Source of the DNA: Trichomonas vaginalis G3 | Taxonomy: Eukaryota > Parabasalia > Trichomonadida > Trichomonadidae | Assembly: GCF_026262505.1 (NCBI RefSeq) | Contig: NC_067208.1 | Location: forward strand, 7,821,962-7,885,961 | DNA length: 64,000 nucleotides | Direction: 5' to 3' | Part shown: positions 51,454-60,410 of the stretch, one piece after another | Position numbering within the stretch: the first letter of the stretch is position 1 | Layout of the letters: every line of letters begins with the position of its first letter | Made by a program: the position numbers and the translations under genes | Notes under the pieces: model-generated | The model's input: the letters and a program-made list of their open reading frames with translations, nothing else | Databases searched by the model: none | Told to the model about the DNA's origin: nothing

Positions 51454-52539
51454 TTAGAAGAATTTTCTTATTCTTTCTGGCTTATTTTTGTCTTTCCAGT
51501 ACTCCCGCTCTAATGGTCCCAGATGTGTTGGCTTTGACTCTCTCAAGTTCTTAGATGGTATAACATCTTCAACGCCTCCTTCATATCTTACTTTATAAGT
51601 GTCATCGTTTATGTTGTAGCCAAGTATTTCAATAACCACTCCTCGCTTTGCTTCGTCAATGGTTTCAGCAAGTTTGCCATTACTACTTTCAACTAATTTA
51701 TGTCGAGGATAAAACGCAATAGAGTCGTCAGCAGCTTTTATAAGATATCCATTACCTTGTGTAGAGTCTACGATATAATAGTTTCTACTTAACCTTAAAC
51801 GTTTCTTTGTCAACGGTTTGTCGTCAAGAACTACACGAACTTTTGTACCAGGAATGAGGGTAAATTGTGTTGAATTTCTGATATTTTGTGTTTGGCTTCG
51901 TTTCTTTTGTATATACTTTTCTTCTTGTTGTTGTGTCATTGAATTTGGTGTATGCCCTGTTGTAGAATGTGTTGAGGAATTGTAAACTTCGATGAAATGT
52001 TTCATTGTTTCTTCGGTAAAGTCTCGCTCTTGGTTTAAATCTCTGAGCGTTCTTATGAAGCGGTTTATGATGCCGAGTATGTTATGGTTATGGTCTTCAG
52101 TAGTGTAGTGAGTTATGTTATGCTTAATGAGAAATTCTGTGATTTCATTGCTGAGGTATGCACTGTCTTGGTCTGATGTTAAAGTACTTGGGCTATGTTC
52201 TGCTACAAACTTTTGTAAAACTCTTAACACTTCACGAGTTCCTTTATTTTTCATTGGATATGCATATGCTTTGCGAGTGTTAACATTAATGAAGATGAGG
52301 AATGGTGGCTTTCTTCCTTTCTTACTCTGAACGAGAGTGTCAAATTGGTATGCGTCAGGAGTGTTGGAGTAAATTGGTAAAAAGTAGTCATAAGGGTTTA
52401 TTTTTGTTTGATGTACAACATTTTTGTCAAAGAACCTTTTCACTTCAGCTCTGTTAGTAAATCCCCAACTCTTTGCAGCTTCATTGAACTTCTTAAATGA
52501 CCTCCATGGATGTTGTTCGAATACTTCTTTCAAGCTCAT
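51454..52539 (-). CDS. Maverick c-integrase (361 aa)
   Basis: Retroviral-type (DDE/RNase H fold) integrase that inserts Mavericks. An N-terminal helical region (residues 1-50) is followed by the core: YQFDTLVQSKKGRKPPFLIF (about 74-93, first Asp), TLTSDQDSAYLSNEITEFLI (about 140-159, second Asp), then NILGIINRFIRTLRDLN, the usual position of the third acidic site. The C-terminus has an SH3-like part and a chromo-like segment (YKVRYEGGVEDVIPSKNL). The frame is open over its whole length, and the length is normal for the family. Confidence 0.88.
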   Translation of the reverse strand: MSLKEVFEQHPWRSFKKFNEAAKSWGFTNRAEVKRFFDKNVVHQTKINPYDYFLPIYSNTPDAYQFDTLVQSKKGRKPPFLIFINVNTRKAYAYPMKNKGTREVLRVLQKFVAEHSPSTLTSDQDSAYLSNEITEFLIKHNITHYTTEDHNHNILGIINRFIRTLRDLNQERDFTEETMKHFIEVYNSSTHSTTGHTPNSMTQQQEEKYIQKKRSQTQNIRNSTQFTLIPGTKVRVVLDDKPLTKKRLRLSRNYYIVDSTQGNGYLIKAADDSIAFYPRHKLVESSNGKLAETIDEAKRGVVIEILGYNINDDTYKVRYEGGVEDVIPSKNLRESKPTHLGPLEREYWKDKNKPERIRKFF

Positions 52540-52579
52540 TTATGTAAAGTTAAAGATTTTATTCAAGACGGTAAGCCTT

Positions 52580-52619
52580 GACCCAAAGGGTCTAAGCTCA
52601 AGCGCGTTCATTGAACGCG
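52580..52619. terminator. Pair of GC-rich stem-loops at 3' end of the fibre gene
   Basis: Two perfect short palindromic hairpins lie side by side: GACCCAAAGGGTC (52580-52592) and CGCGTTCATTGAACGCG (52603-52619). They sit at the end of the minus-strand fibre gene, just upstream of the integrase start. A similar pair occurs at 56623-56655. They are much richer in G+C than the surroundings and probably act as 3'-end RNA structures. Confidence 0.5.
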
Positions 52620-55607
52620 GTACCATGCGAATACAGTCACAAATGGTGGCATATAATCTTCACCCGAGCCTGTTGGATTTGTTGTGAAAGTGTGTGAATG
52701 ATTTCCTCCCGGTTCAGTTGGTCGAAAAATCTTTTTTACTGCATTGTTATAAGATGGAGATAAAACGTCATGGCCAGCTTCATACTCTGAGTTGTATAAT
52801 GGGTGGTCTCTTAATGAGTAGCTATGGTCGCCAGAAAAGTTTGTCGTTCCTGTATGAGTGTGCGCGGGTAAGTTTGCTTCAGTAATTTTCTTCGAACCTC
52901 CTGTTTGCTTTGAAGAGTTAGCACAGTATAAGAATTTATCTACAATCTGCTTCCACGTACCAAAACCTAAAACACTTGCTGGATTTGTTGAATTCATTGA
53001 CGTATAAATAGAACCAACAGGATATAATGTTTGAAGTATTTCAGTCTTCATTGTTAGAAGTTCATGTTTAACATTTATAAATCTTTTGCCATCTACAATA
53101 TTTATATTGTTTGTTATTAAACCATTAGGAAAAGTAGGAGGATAAATTCTTTGTTCATGTACAGTTGCACCTTTTCTTCCTGTTTTTGTTACTTCTTCAA
53201 TGCATGCCTTAATTTCTTTAATCCTGATTGTTTGAAATTCTTCATGTGTATGGTTCTTGTCGGCTTTTCCATTAAGCGCAGCATTTACTTCCGACTTCTT
53301 TGCATAATTTTCATCTACATAAGTTTTATCTGCTTTTTTATCTAACATTGCTGGTAGTTCATATGCTTCAAAGTTTCTGGCATGACCTTCAATATTCCTG
53401 CAACTGTTATCTAAATTGTTAAGAGTATCTTTTACGCTTGTACTTGGATTTTCTAATGGTGCACTTGAACCAAGGTCAAAGTTCAATATTATGTCGTCTG
53501 CTCTAACAGTAGTGAAGGATTTATGTGTATGTTCTTTGTCAGCTTTACTATTTAATGTAGCTTGAAGTTCATTTATATCGGAGATGTTGTGTTTATGAGA
53601 TATCAAAACTTTGTTCGTTGCTTCAAGTTCAACTTTGTCAGCTTTACTTTTAATAGCATTTTCAAAAGTTATTTTTGCCTTAACTCTCAAAGTAAATCTT
53701 GGTTCAACTAATACACCGTTAACATTGAAAGTAGAGGCATAAATTTCATCGTTATAACCAAATGCTTCTGGTGCTTTAGCTACATCATACTGTACAGTAC
53801 AGCTTATGTCATAACCTTTAGCACGAATGTATTTATATCTTCTTTCATTGGGGTCTTCCGTCTTCACTTCATCACTTCGTGTTAAATATCCATGGTAGTC
53901 CGTTATAATCTGTTCGTCTGAAGTTATATAATGAACGTGGTTCTTGACTTTATCACTCAGAGCTAAAAGCTCATTTTTGTCTGCTTTTTCGGCTAATTTC
54001 TCATTAACATCATTCACTTCTAATTCAACTCTTCCACCAGAACTCTTATTATCATTAATCTTTTTCATTAATTCGGTAATTACGTCATAAAGACTATATT
54101 CTGTTTTCGGTTTTGTAAATAATGAGTCAAAATTTCTTTTCATCATTACATCGCTGACATTAATGATATCACCAATTCCTTTTTCATTTATTCTCTTCAT
54201 TAATTCTGCAATAATGACGAATATATAATCTGTTAATTTATTCCCTTCATCGAGGGTTATAGAATGTTTTGAAATTGAATCATTAACTCCTCTAAATAAA
54301 TCAATAACTTCAGGATACACGTTTTTAATGTCTCGAATAACCCGACCAGTATCCTGTTGTTCATGTTCTTCGTTCCCGTCGTTACGTGGTTTTATATCTC
54401 TAGCCATCATCAACGCAGCCATAACCGGATGGTTTGTTGCTATCTGTTCGAAAATCCGTCCGTTATGTACGGTATATCTAAATAATTTCTTTGTGTTTGT
54501 TAAAACATTTGAAACAAGTCTTTTAAAACCATCAACAAAATTTCCTGTTTCACCTAATGTTCTTGCAGCATTTACAAGCTCACTCATTCCCGCTTTTGAC
54601 CCCAAAAACGTCCATATTGCATTTATTTCACTCTGTATTGTTGTCCATTCCGCAGAACTAATGCCCGCATTCGCTAAGCTGAAAATGAAATTCAGTGGAT
54701 CAAACTTAATTCCACCTTCTTTTTCAATTTCAACGAACTCACTAACATGAGATTTTAAATATTCTTTCGTTAAAATTGTTTTCCCTGATGTTATGCTGTT
54801 AACGAAACTATCACTGTCAAAAGTTAACGAATTCAATTTCGTCGTTGATGCTTTTATTTCATACACCGCTTTATCAATAGTTTTTGGCTCACCTTCTTTA
54901 GAAGTGTATGAAACATTAATGAATGAATTATATGTATTCGTGAATGAGTTAAAATCAATGATTTTCATTAATGACGCCTTTAATGATTCATTAACTACTG
55001 ACTCCCTTAACTCAATTACTGAGTTATCGTTTATGAAAGGAACACTGCAAACCGTTGTGTTTGGATCAAATGCCGTAGTCGGAGAAGGAGTATTAATGAT
55101 ATAAGTCATTAAATCATTAAGTGACGTAAATAATGTTGTCGTTTTTGATTTAATTTCTTTAGCATCTGTTATATACGGTAATTTTATTTCTGTAGTTTCT
55201 GAATTAAAGATATTCGCTAAAATGTTTTGTAAACTGTTTTGAACAGCTGTGTAAACCGTTGAATCCGGAACTCTTACGATTTCACCGTCCTTAATAAAAG
55301 GCATTGCACATGGTGTAGTGCTTGGGTCAAATCTTTTTGGGTTATGATTCAACATATATTCTAATGCTTCATAAACAGACCTATATACGGTTGTATTATC
55401 TTTTTCAATAATTTCACCGTCCTTTATAAACGGCATAGTACATGGAGTTAAAATAGGGTCAAACTTTTCATAGTCCTTCCATGTTATGTATTTCTCAGTA
55501 TTTCCATCAGTGATAACAATATATTTGTCAGTAAGTGTGAGAGAGTATTGACCAAAATATAAACGTTTAGCTCTGTCAGCTTCATACGCATATGCAGCTA
55601 TACTCAT
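52608..55607 (-). CDS. Tail-fibre/receptor-binding-like protein (999 aa)
   Basis: Intact frame of 999 residues. The N-terminal 230 residues hold about four degenerate repeats with the pattern FDP-x-x-T-x-C-x-MPFI-x-DG followed by TVY and a helix. The middle third is mixed, and residues about 560-830 carry repeats of the KADKxHTH type (KADKEHTHKSFTTV, KADKNHTHEEFQTI) that are typical of phage long tail fibres. The C-terminal 130 residues match the phage tail-collar plan: YPVGSIYTSMNSTNPASVLG, FGTWKQIVDKFLYC, a GGS turn, ANLPAHTHTG, and finally PPFVTVFAWYRV. This strongly suggests a trimeric spike for attachment, acquired from a bacteriophage. It is divergent from a penton-like gene, 17 bp apart. 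Confidence 0.82.
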   Translation of the reverse strand: MSIAAYAYEADRAKRLYFGQYSLTLTDKYIVITDGNTEKYITWKDYEKFDPILTPCTMPFIKDGEIIEKDNTTVYRSVYEALEYMLNHNPKRFDPSTTPCAMPFIKDGEIVRVPDSTVYTAVQNSLQNILANIFNSETTEIKLPYITDAKEIKSKTTTLFTSLNDLMTYIINTPSPTTAFDPNTTVCSVPFINDNSVIELRESVVNESLKASLMKIIDFNSFTNTYNSFINVSYTSKEGEPKTIDKAVYEIKASTTKLNSLTFDSDSFVNSITSGKTILTKEYLKSHVSEFVEIEKEGGIKFDPLNFIFSLANAGISSAEWTTIQSEINAIWTFLGSKAGMSELVNAARTLGETGNFVDGFKRLVSNVLTNTKKLFRYTVHNGRIFEQIATNHPVMAALMMARDIKPRNDGNEEHEQQDTGRVIRDIKNVYPEVIDLFRGVNDSISKHSITLDEGNKLTDYIFVIIAELMKRINEKGIGDIINVSDVMMKRNFDSLFTKPKTEYSLYDVITELMKKINDNKSSGGRVELEVNDVNEKLAEKADKNELLALSDKVKNHVHYITSDEQIITDYHGYLTRSDEVKTEDPNERRYKYIRAKGYDISCTVQYDVAKAPEAFGYNDEIYASTFNVNGVLVEPRFTLRVKAKITFENAIKSKADKVELEATNKVLISHKHNISDINELQATLNSKADKEHTHKSFTTVRADDIILNFDLGSSAPLENPSTSVKDTLNNLDNSCRNIEGHARNFEAYELPAMLDKKADKTYVDENYAKKSEVNAALNGKADKNHTHEEFQTIRIKEIKACIEEVTKTGRKGATVHEQRIYPPTFPNGLITNNINIVDGKRFINVKHELLTMKTEILQTLYPVGSIYTSMNSTNPASVLGFGTWKQIVDKFLYCANSSKQTGGSKKITEANLPAHTHTGTTNFSGDHSYSLRDHPLYNSEYEAGHDVLSPSYNNAVKKIFRPTEPGGNHSHTFTTNPTGSGEDYMPPFVTVFAWYRVQ

Positions 55608-55624
55608 ATTTTAATGAGAATAAA

Positions 55625-56401
55625 ATGTTGTTCTATTTGCAAAGTACAGACCCAAACGAATACGGGACAGTAAAGCTACAAACAAACTTAGGTCTACAGA
55701 ATGAGGCGCTTGCATTCAGAATGGTTGACTTCAATACTATCGCTTCATTCGTTATAACAGATGAAACAGATTTCATGGAGATTGAAATAGATGGAAAGAA
55801 GCACAAAATAAGATTTCACAATAATGTAGAATATAAGATGGAAACATTAGCTGGAGTGTTAAATGCTCTCATAAATACTACAATAAACAAGGATAACGAA
55901 GAAAACTTAATGAATGTTAAACTTATTGCAGGAGTTTTGAAGTTCAGTTATGCGAAGGAGTTTAAGATAACACGAATGAGTCATAGAGTTCAATTGCTTC
56001 TGGGAGCATACCATATGACATTTCCTTTGAAAAGTGTTGACAAAACGATTGAGATGAAATCTGTTCCATACGTATGTTATGGTAATTGTTTATACATTGA
56101 GTCTAAAATAGCTAATGTCACAGGTATTTCAGGAGTTAATAGTAAAGGTTCAGTAGAATATAAATCCTTCTGTTATGCAGTCAATTCACTGTTCATTCCA
56201 AACGTTCCTGTCATAGCAACTCATTTAGGTAAATAGGTTCGCATTAGTCCTCATAATTTGAAAGACATGCAATTCAGACTTGTTGACTTTCAAGGAGAGC
56301 CTGTAGAACTGAAGGCACCAGTGCGAATGACTGTTGAAGTTGACTTTTTAGAAAATATTAAATGCAACAGCTTACAAGAGAACTCAGAGCTAAAAATATA
56401 A
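55625..56401 (+). pseudogene. Penton-like minor capsid protein of element B, broken
   Basis: Start taken at MLFYLQSTDPNEYGTVKLQT rather than 11 codons upstream, which would overlap the fibre gene. The body is beta-rich, with NNVEYKMETLAGVLNALI. The distal part contains MQFRLVDFQGEPVELKAPV, a strand-turn-strand ending that matches the family 1 penton-like gene. About one break. Its position beside a fibre gene is what one would expect for a vertex protein that carries a spike. The penton call is inferred. Confidence 0.55.
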
Positions 56402-56604
56402 AGTATGAATGTTATGTATTAGGTCATGAGCTTTGGTTGTTGCTGTTTGATGAAACAAATGAGTTAGTTATGTCAGTCAAGAGAACAGAAAAATATTGTG
56501 TTAGTGAAAACTGCACCAAGTCAATAAGATTAGGTTTGCATTATGAAGATGAGTTCGATACTGTTGAAGAAGTTTTGGATAGATATTACAAATTGCTAAC
56601 TTGA
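56362..56604 (+). CDS. Small unknown Maverick protein (80 aa)
   Basis: Intact frame, MQQLTRELRAKNIKYECYVL, overlapping the end of the penton-like locus. It is compact alpha/beta with two Cys (EKYCVSENCTKSIRL) and an acidic C-terminal helix (FDTVEEVLDRYYKLLT). No family recognised. Its stop is followed by a T-run and the hairpin pair at 56623-56655. Confidence 0.5.
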   Translation: MQQLTRELRAKNIKYECYVLGHELWLLLFDETNELVMSVKRTEKYCVSENCTKSIRLGLHYEDEFDTVEEVLDRYYKLLT

Positions 56605-56622
56605 ATTTTTTTTTTGACTGAC

Positions 56623-56655
56623 GGCGCAAAGCGCCAAGATGGGCTCAAAGAGCCC
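56623..56655. terminator. Pair of GC-rich stem-loops between convergent genes
   Basis: GGCGCAAAGCGCC (56623-56635) and GGGCTCAAAGAGCCC (56641-56655) are perfect hairpins, each with an AAA loop, between the ends of a plus-strand and a minus-strand gene. A run of T precedes them. Their position suggests a two-way 3'-end signal. Compare the pair at 52580-52619. Confidence 0.5.
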
Positions 56656-56748
56656 TCCTGACTGCTTTAATTTACTAAAACATATCTCAAACAAAGCTTA
56701 TATTCTGTTGAAAGTTTTGTATACTCGTTCGAATATTTATACTTAAAC

Positions 56749-57282
56749 TCAACTCCTGTAGTTCCTGGTGTTTTCAATGATGCGGATGTTACCTATTTTC
56801 ATGAATAGTGGAGTTTGACCACAGCATTCGATTTCAGGGTCGAGATAGTCAATGACACATTGTTTCCCTGTTATTCGTGATATAACATTTTCAAGGTCCT
56901 CCTTTGTTAGAATTATTTGGTTCTTGCTTATAAGGTTTGTCAAAAGCTTCTTATCGTCTTTGAGTAAAATTGTTTGGTATAACTGAAGAAGGTAATGGTC
57001 TACGTTATCTGAAGGATTTGTTTGAACATTTGTGTAAGGGTTGTCGTTGGCTTCTCTTGAAAGAATTTGGTCCAGTGGTGGATACTCTAACTTAACATCT
57101 GATGTAGCGTTAGCGTTTGAAGCTGAGTTTAAATTCACGGATTTCAGCTCTGGTTCTGGTTCTTTCAAACACTCTGAACTATAGTTCTTTATGACAATAT
57201 TGTTTGTTGTTCGTGAGTCAACATTTGATGTTGGTTCAATTGGAACATTAACGGCACCAGCTAAGATGGATTTGCTTCTCAT
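56749..57282 (-). CDS. CCG-motif Maverick protein of element B (177 aa)
   Basis: Intact frame starting MRSKSILAGAVNVPIEPTSN. It has a disordered Asn/Ser/Pro-rich middle, a helical segment (YLLQLYQTILLKDDKKLLTN) and the conserved LDPEIECCGQTPLFMKIGNI block close to the end. Family 1 has the same plan (13072-13649). This intact version shows the normal length of the family. Conservation between two distant Mavericks implies a basic role in the particle or replication, but nothing points to a specific one. Confidence 0.6.
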   Translation of the reverse strand: MRSKSILAGAVNVPIEPTSNVDSRTTNNIVIKNYSSECLKEPEPELKSVNLNSASNANATSDVKLEYPPLDQILSREANDNPYTNVQTNPSDNVDHYLLQLYQTILLKDDKKLLTNLISKNQIILTKEDLENVISRITGKQCVIDYLDPEIECCGQTPLFMKIGNIRIIENTRNYRS

Positions 57283-57307
57283 TTCATATAGAATAAAAAC
57301 CTTTTAT

Positions 57308-57709
57308 ATGTATGAAATGAACAATATACTCGACAAGGGTTTGAATGTAAAGCTAACGAATGAAAATATTGTTGAATTCACTGAGACAGGAGCTGTGTAT
57401 AAAGATGTAGAACTACTGAACAAAAGAGCAAAGGGAAGAAGCAGGAACATGAACAAAGGGTGGAAGCCTATAAAAATTTATGTCAATGATGGCTCAGGAG
57501 GTTCAAACATAAAGTATGCAGAAAGTTATAGAGTTTATGCTCTCAAAGGTGAAAAGCCTTCATTTAAGAACAGCTATTCTAACGCATATCCTCAAAAGCT
57601 AACGGATGGGGAAGTGGATGATATGAATGACAGCAAAAATATTAACAGAAATGGCGACAGAGATGCATGGAATTTGTTTACCATCAGTCAATTGAAGGTT
57701 AAACTTTAA
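57308..57709 (+). CDS. Unknown Maverick protein (133 aa)
   Basis: Start at MYEMNNILDKGLNVKLTNEN, just outside the divergent CCG-motif gene. An N-terminal beta-rich half is followed by basic KRAKGRSRNMNKGWKPIKIY and an Asn/Asp-rich linker (MNDSKNINRNGDRD). It overlaps the packaging ATPase locus tail to tail by four bases. No family recognised. Confidence 0.5.
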   Translation: MYEMNNILDKGLNVKLTNENIVEFTETGAVYKDVELLNKRAKGRSRNMNKGWKPIKIYVNDGSGGSNIKYAESYRVYALKGEKPSFKNSYSNAYPQKLTDGEVDDMNDSKNINRNGDRDAWNLFTISQLKVKL

Positions 57710-58590
57710 AACAATGTTGGTCGTTCCCATGGAATATTTTTGACTTTAATGGTATTAGTCATGATATGAATCTCAAGGTATGAACGAGGAGAGATGAGAG
57801 ACTTATATGCTTCCCAAATTTCTTCAAAAGGTAATGTTATACCTGACTGTTTCCAAATGAGTTCAATATCATAACGTGAGAAACCTTGAAAGATAACGAA
57901 GTCAGTTATGAGACGTTTTATGTTTAAAGCTAAAAACCTCCATGTTTGCATAAGTATTGCTACAGTTAAGTGGTAATGTCTGACTTTAGTAATGATGTTA
58001 GCTAATGGTGAGTCTGGTTTTGACACTAAACCTTTTCCGGCGAAGTCGTCACAAACGAGCAGAGTGTTTGAAGGATACTTTTTGAAGGGGTATTTTGAAA
58101 GTTTTGACAGAATGTAGTTTGTAGTCGTTTCATATCGTAAACTCCTGAGTATTGACGTAAGTGGTGTTTGTCAATAATTCTTTCCATCTCCTCAGAAGTC
58201 TTTTGCATTCCTGACTGTATAACTTCAACGATGGCATAATATTTTCCTCTTACGTCGAATGTAACGTTGAAGAAATTCAATGAGTTCACTGTCTGGAACT
58301 TTAACGACAGAGGCTTGAACTTTTGACATAAATGTTTTCGCTGTTGAATCCATAGAGTCTGAAGTTGCTGATATAATGATTTGGTCATAATATGAGTCGT
58401 TTCCTAAACGTTCTGTTATGAGTATATGACGAATGAAATTAAATGTCTTACCTGAACCCATCTTTCCACAATAGAAATACACACCATTTGAACAGAACTC
58501 ATAATCTTTGCTGAAAGGAAGAATGAGAAGAGTTAAGTTTTCTGTAGTTTCATTCATGTCTTCATCTACGTCATGTATTAAATGCTTCAT
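57706..58590 (-). pseudogene. FtsK/A32-type packaging ATPase of element B, broken
   Basis: Walker A is YFYCGKMGSGKTFNFI (about 58445-58490). The Walker B region, with its acidic pair, lies near 58040. The later segment VAILMQTWRFLALNIKRLI matches the VVICVQTAKSLSKDVKRI stretch of the family 1 ATPase. It extends well past the point where the family 1 copies end (IEIHIMT-type strands near the C-terminus), which supports the view that family 1 is truncated. Three frames, about two breaks. Confidence 0.8.
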
Positions 58591-58606
58591 TTTATCTCCA
58601 TTAAAA

Positions 58607-59465
58607 ATGCAAGTCAGAAATATTCAGAACATAGCACCGAGTCTAACTGACAAGAGTATAAAAGATATACTATGAACACGTTATGATGAAACCAACCAAA
58701 ATTCAAGAAAGTCAGTATACTTATGAATATCCAAGACACTGGGTAGAGTATGTAGGAGGTGAGAAAGCTATTGAAATCAGACAGGTTCGAAGTATTCCAG
58801 CAGGAAGAACAATATTATTGAAGAACTTTAATGTTTTGAGATATAATGATGAAACAAAGAAGCAATAGTTTCCCTGTTGCTGTGTATGTGAACTTAGATA
58901 CAGGAGATGACATGAAAGTTTTTAATACAAAGCTTCAAACGGTAGTGAGAGAACAACTTACTGCGGAAGGACATCCATTACCTTCAGAAGTTACCATAGC
59001 ATATAATTTTGAAACAAACTCAATAGATTTTAAAGTCGTCTCTGCAAAGAAGTCAGGTTTTACATTTAATGAAGCAGATGTATATTCGAATGAAAACTTC
59101 AAAGCTATTGCATGGTTAGATAATGACGATTGCTTTAAGAAAATATTTAAATTCAGTGACTCAAAGATGTCAATAGATGACCTTCGTGGAATGTTACCAT
59201 CGACGTTTACAGTTGAAGGTTCAGCAGGATTGCTTACAAGATTGTCAATGTGGTATTTGGTCTCGTGAGAACATTGTTATAAAATCCAGTATAAGTGAAT
59301 TTGCTGAAGAATCTATATTATGTCTTTCAAACTATATGTATTCGCCGAAAGCATTATAGTATAACAAACTTTGTCAGTAAGTTTAACATAAGACTTGTCG
59401 AACCTTCTTCAATGAAAGATGTTGTGCTACCTAAAGATGGAAAGGATGGACTCATTTTGAGATGA
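58607..59465 (+). pseudogene. Third penton-like/minor virion gene, much broken
   Basis: A plus-strand coding region starting MQVRNIQNIAPSLTDKSIKD, divergent from the ATPase, 16 bp away. It contains HWVEYVGGEKAIEIRQVRSI and NSFPVAVYVNLDTGDD in successive frames. It closes with RLVEPSSMKDVVLPKDGKDG, the same kind of ending as the other two penton-like loci. Three or more breaks. Similarity is by pattern, so I keep the call tentative. Confidence 0.45.
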
Positions 59466-59482
59466 TTTTAATAGCATATTAA

Positions 59483-59680
59483 ATGAGCTTGTTCTTGAAG
59501 GTCATTCATGATGAAATAACTGTTGTAGAAGATGTTAGCAATTGTTCAGACATTTTGAAGCGTATAGATGATATAAGAAAGAAGTTTATGAATGAGAATG
59601 TTTATGTTTCATTGACTTTCTCCAGTAATGAGAACTTTTATGAGATAATGTTGAAGAGAGATGATTTTAATATGGGGTAA
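59483..59680 (+). CDS. Small unknown Maverick protein (65 aa)
   Basis: Intact frame, MSLFLKVIHDEITVVEDVSN, with a helix (CSDILKRIDDIRKKFMNENV) and a C-terminal beta hairpin. Its stop codon abuts the Met of the next gene directly, suggesting translation from one transcript or tight packing. No family recognised. Confidence 0.5.
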   Translation: MSLFLKVIHDEITVVEDVSNCSDILKRIDDIRKKFMNENVYVSLTFSSNENFYEIMLKRDDFNMG

Positions 59681-60211
59681 ATGGTAGCTTGGGCAGCTTT
59701 AGGCGCAATGGGAACAAAAGCATTAGCATTTGGAGCAAAAGCACTTGGAGCTTATGACGCAGTAAATAAAATGAGTGGAGGAAGGGTTTCAAAGACATTA
59801 GATGCAAATAAAGGAAAGATTGGAGGCTGGGTTGCAAAGAAGTTAAGATTAAATAAAATAGGGCTCATAAATAAAGCATCCAATTTGGTTGCGACTGAGT
59901 CAGAAAATGCTTTAGGAACGGACGATGAGTTTGCAAAACACGCAAAAGACTTTAATGACCAGATGAAAGGTGAAACAATGCATTTAAATAGAGTCGATGG
60001 AACTAAAGAAAATGTTTCTTCTCCACCAGTAGTTCTTCCGTATGGTCCCTATGGAATGTATGGAAACCCTTACGAAAGACCATTTGACCCATTGACTGGT
60101 GGAAGTAACTGGTATCATTACGGACGAAGAAGAAGAAAGACAGTCAAGTTGGAGACAGACGTGAAGAAAGCAACTAAAAAGAAACCAAGGAAGAGAGTTA
60201 TAAAGCAATGA
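59681..60211 (+). CDS. Gly/Ala-rich, basic-tailed virion-type protein (176 aa)
   Basis: The N-terminal segment WAALGAMGTKALAFGAKALG (residues 4-23) is an amphipathic or membrane-active stretch. It is followed by a helical basic part (KLRLNKIGLINKASNLVATE), a Pro/Gly/Tyr patch (YGPYGMYGNPYERPFDPL), and a strongly basic tail (YGRRRRKTVKLE then KKATKKKPRKRV). A membrane-active start with a DNA-binding end recalls minor core proteins of adenovirus-like particles. That is a structural analogy, not homology. The gene end overlaps the subterminal inverted repeat. Confidence 0.5.
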   Translation: MVAWAALGAMGTKALAFGAKALGAYDAVNKMSGGRVSKTLDANKGKIGGWVAKKLRLNKIGLINKASNLVATESENALGTDDEFAKHAKDFNDQMKGETMHLNRVDGTKENVSSPPVVLPYGPYGMYGNPYERPFDPLTGGSNWYHYGRRRRKTVKLETDVKKATKKKPRKRVIKQ

Positions 60212-60320
60212 ATTCAACAGGGTGAAAAACCGGTGGTGAAAAAAGAGGTGAGATCTCACCACTTCACCTAAATTTATTTTTGTGCTATGTTTTCATACGT
60301 GTGAGGGTGGTGATATCATT
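60205..60320. repeat. Subterminal inverted repeat, right arm
   Basis: Partner of 40318-40431, nearly identical over about 114 bp, with the same GGTGAGATCTCACC core. The word spacing on the inner side is altered by a short GGTGGTGAA variation. The first bases overlap the end of the 176-aa gene. Confidence 0.7.
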
Positions 60321-60410
60321 TTATTTTTAAGTTTATTTTTATATAAATGACAGAACAAAAATAAAGCATATCTACTCAACAGGAATGGACCTTACTGACT
60401 ATGTATTCGT

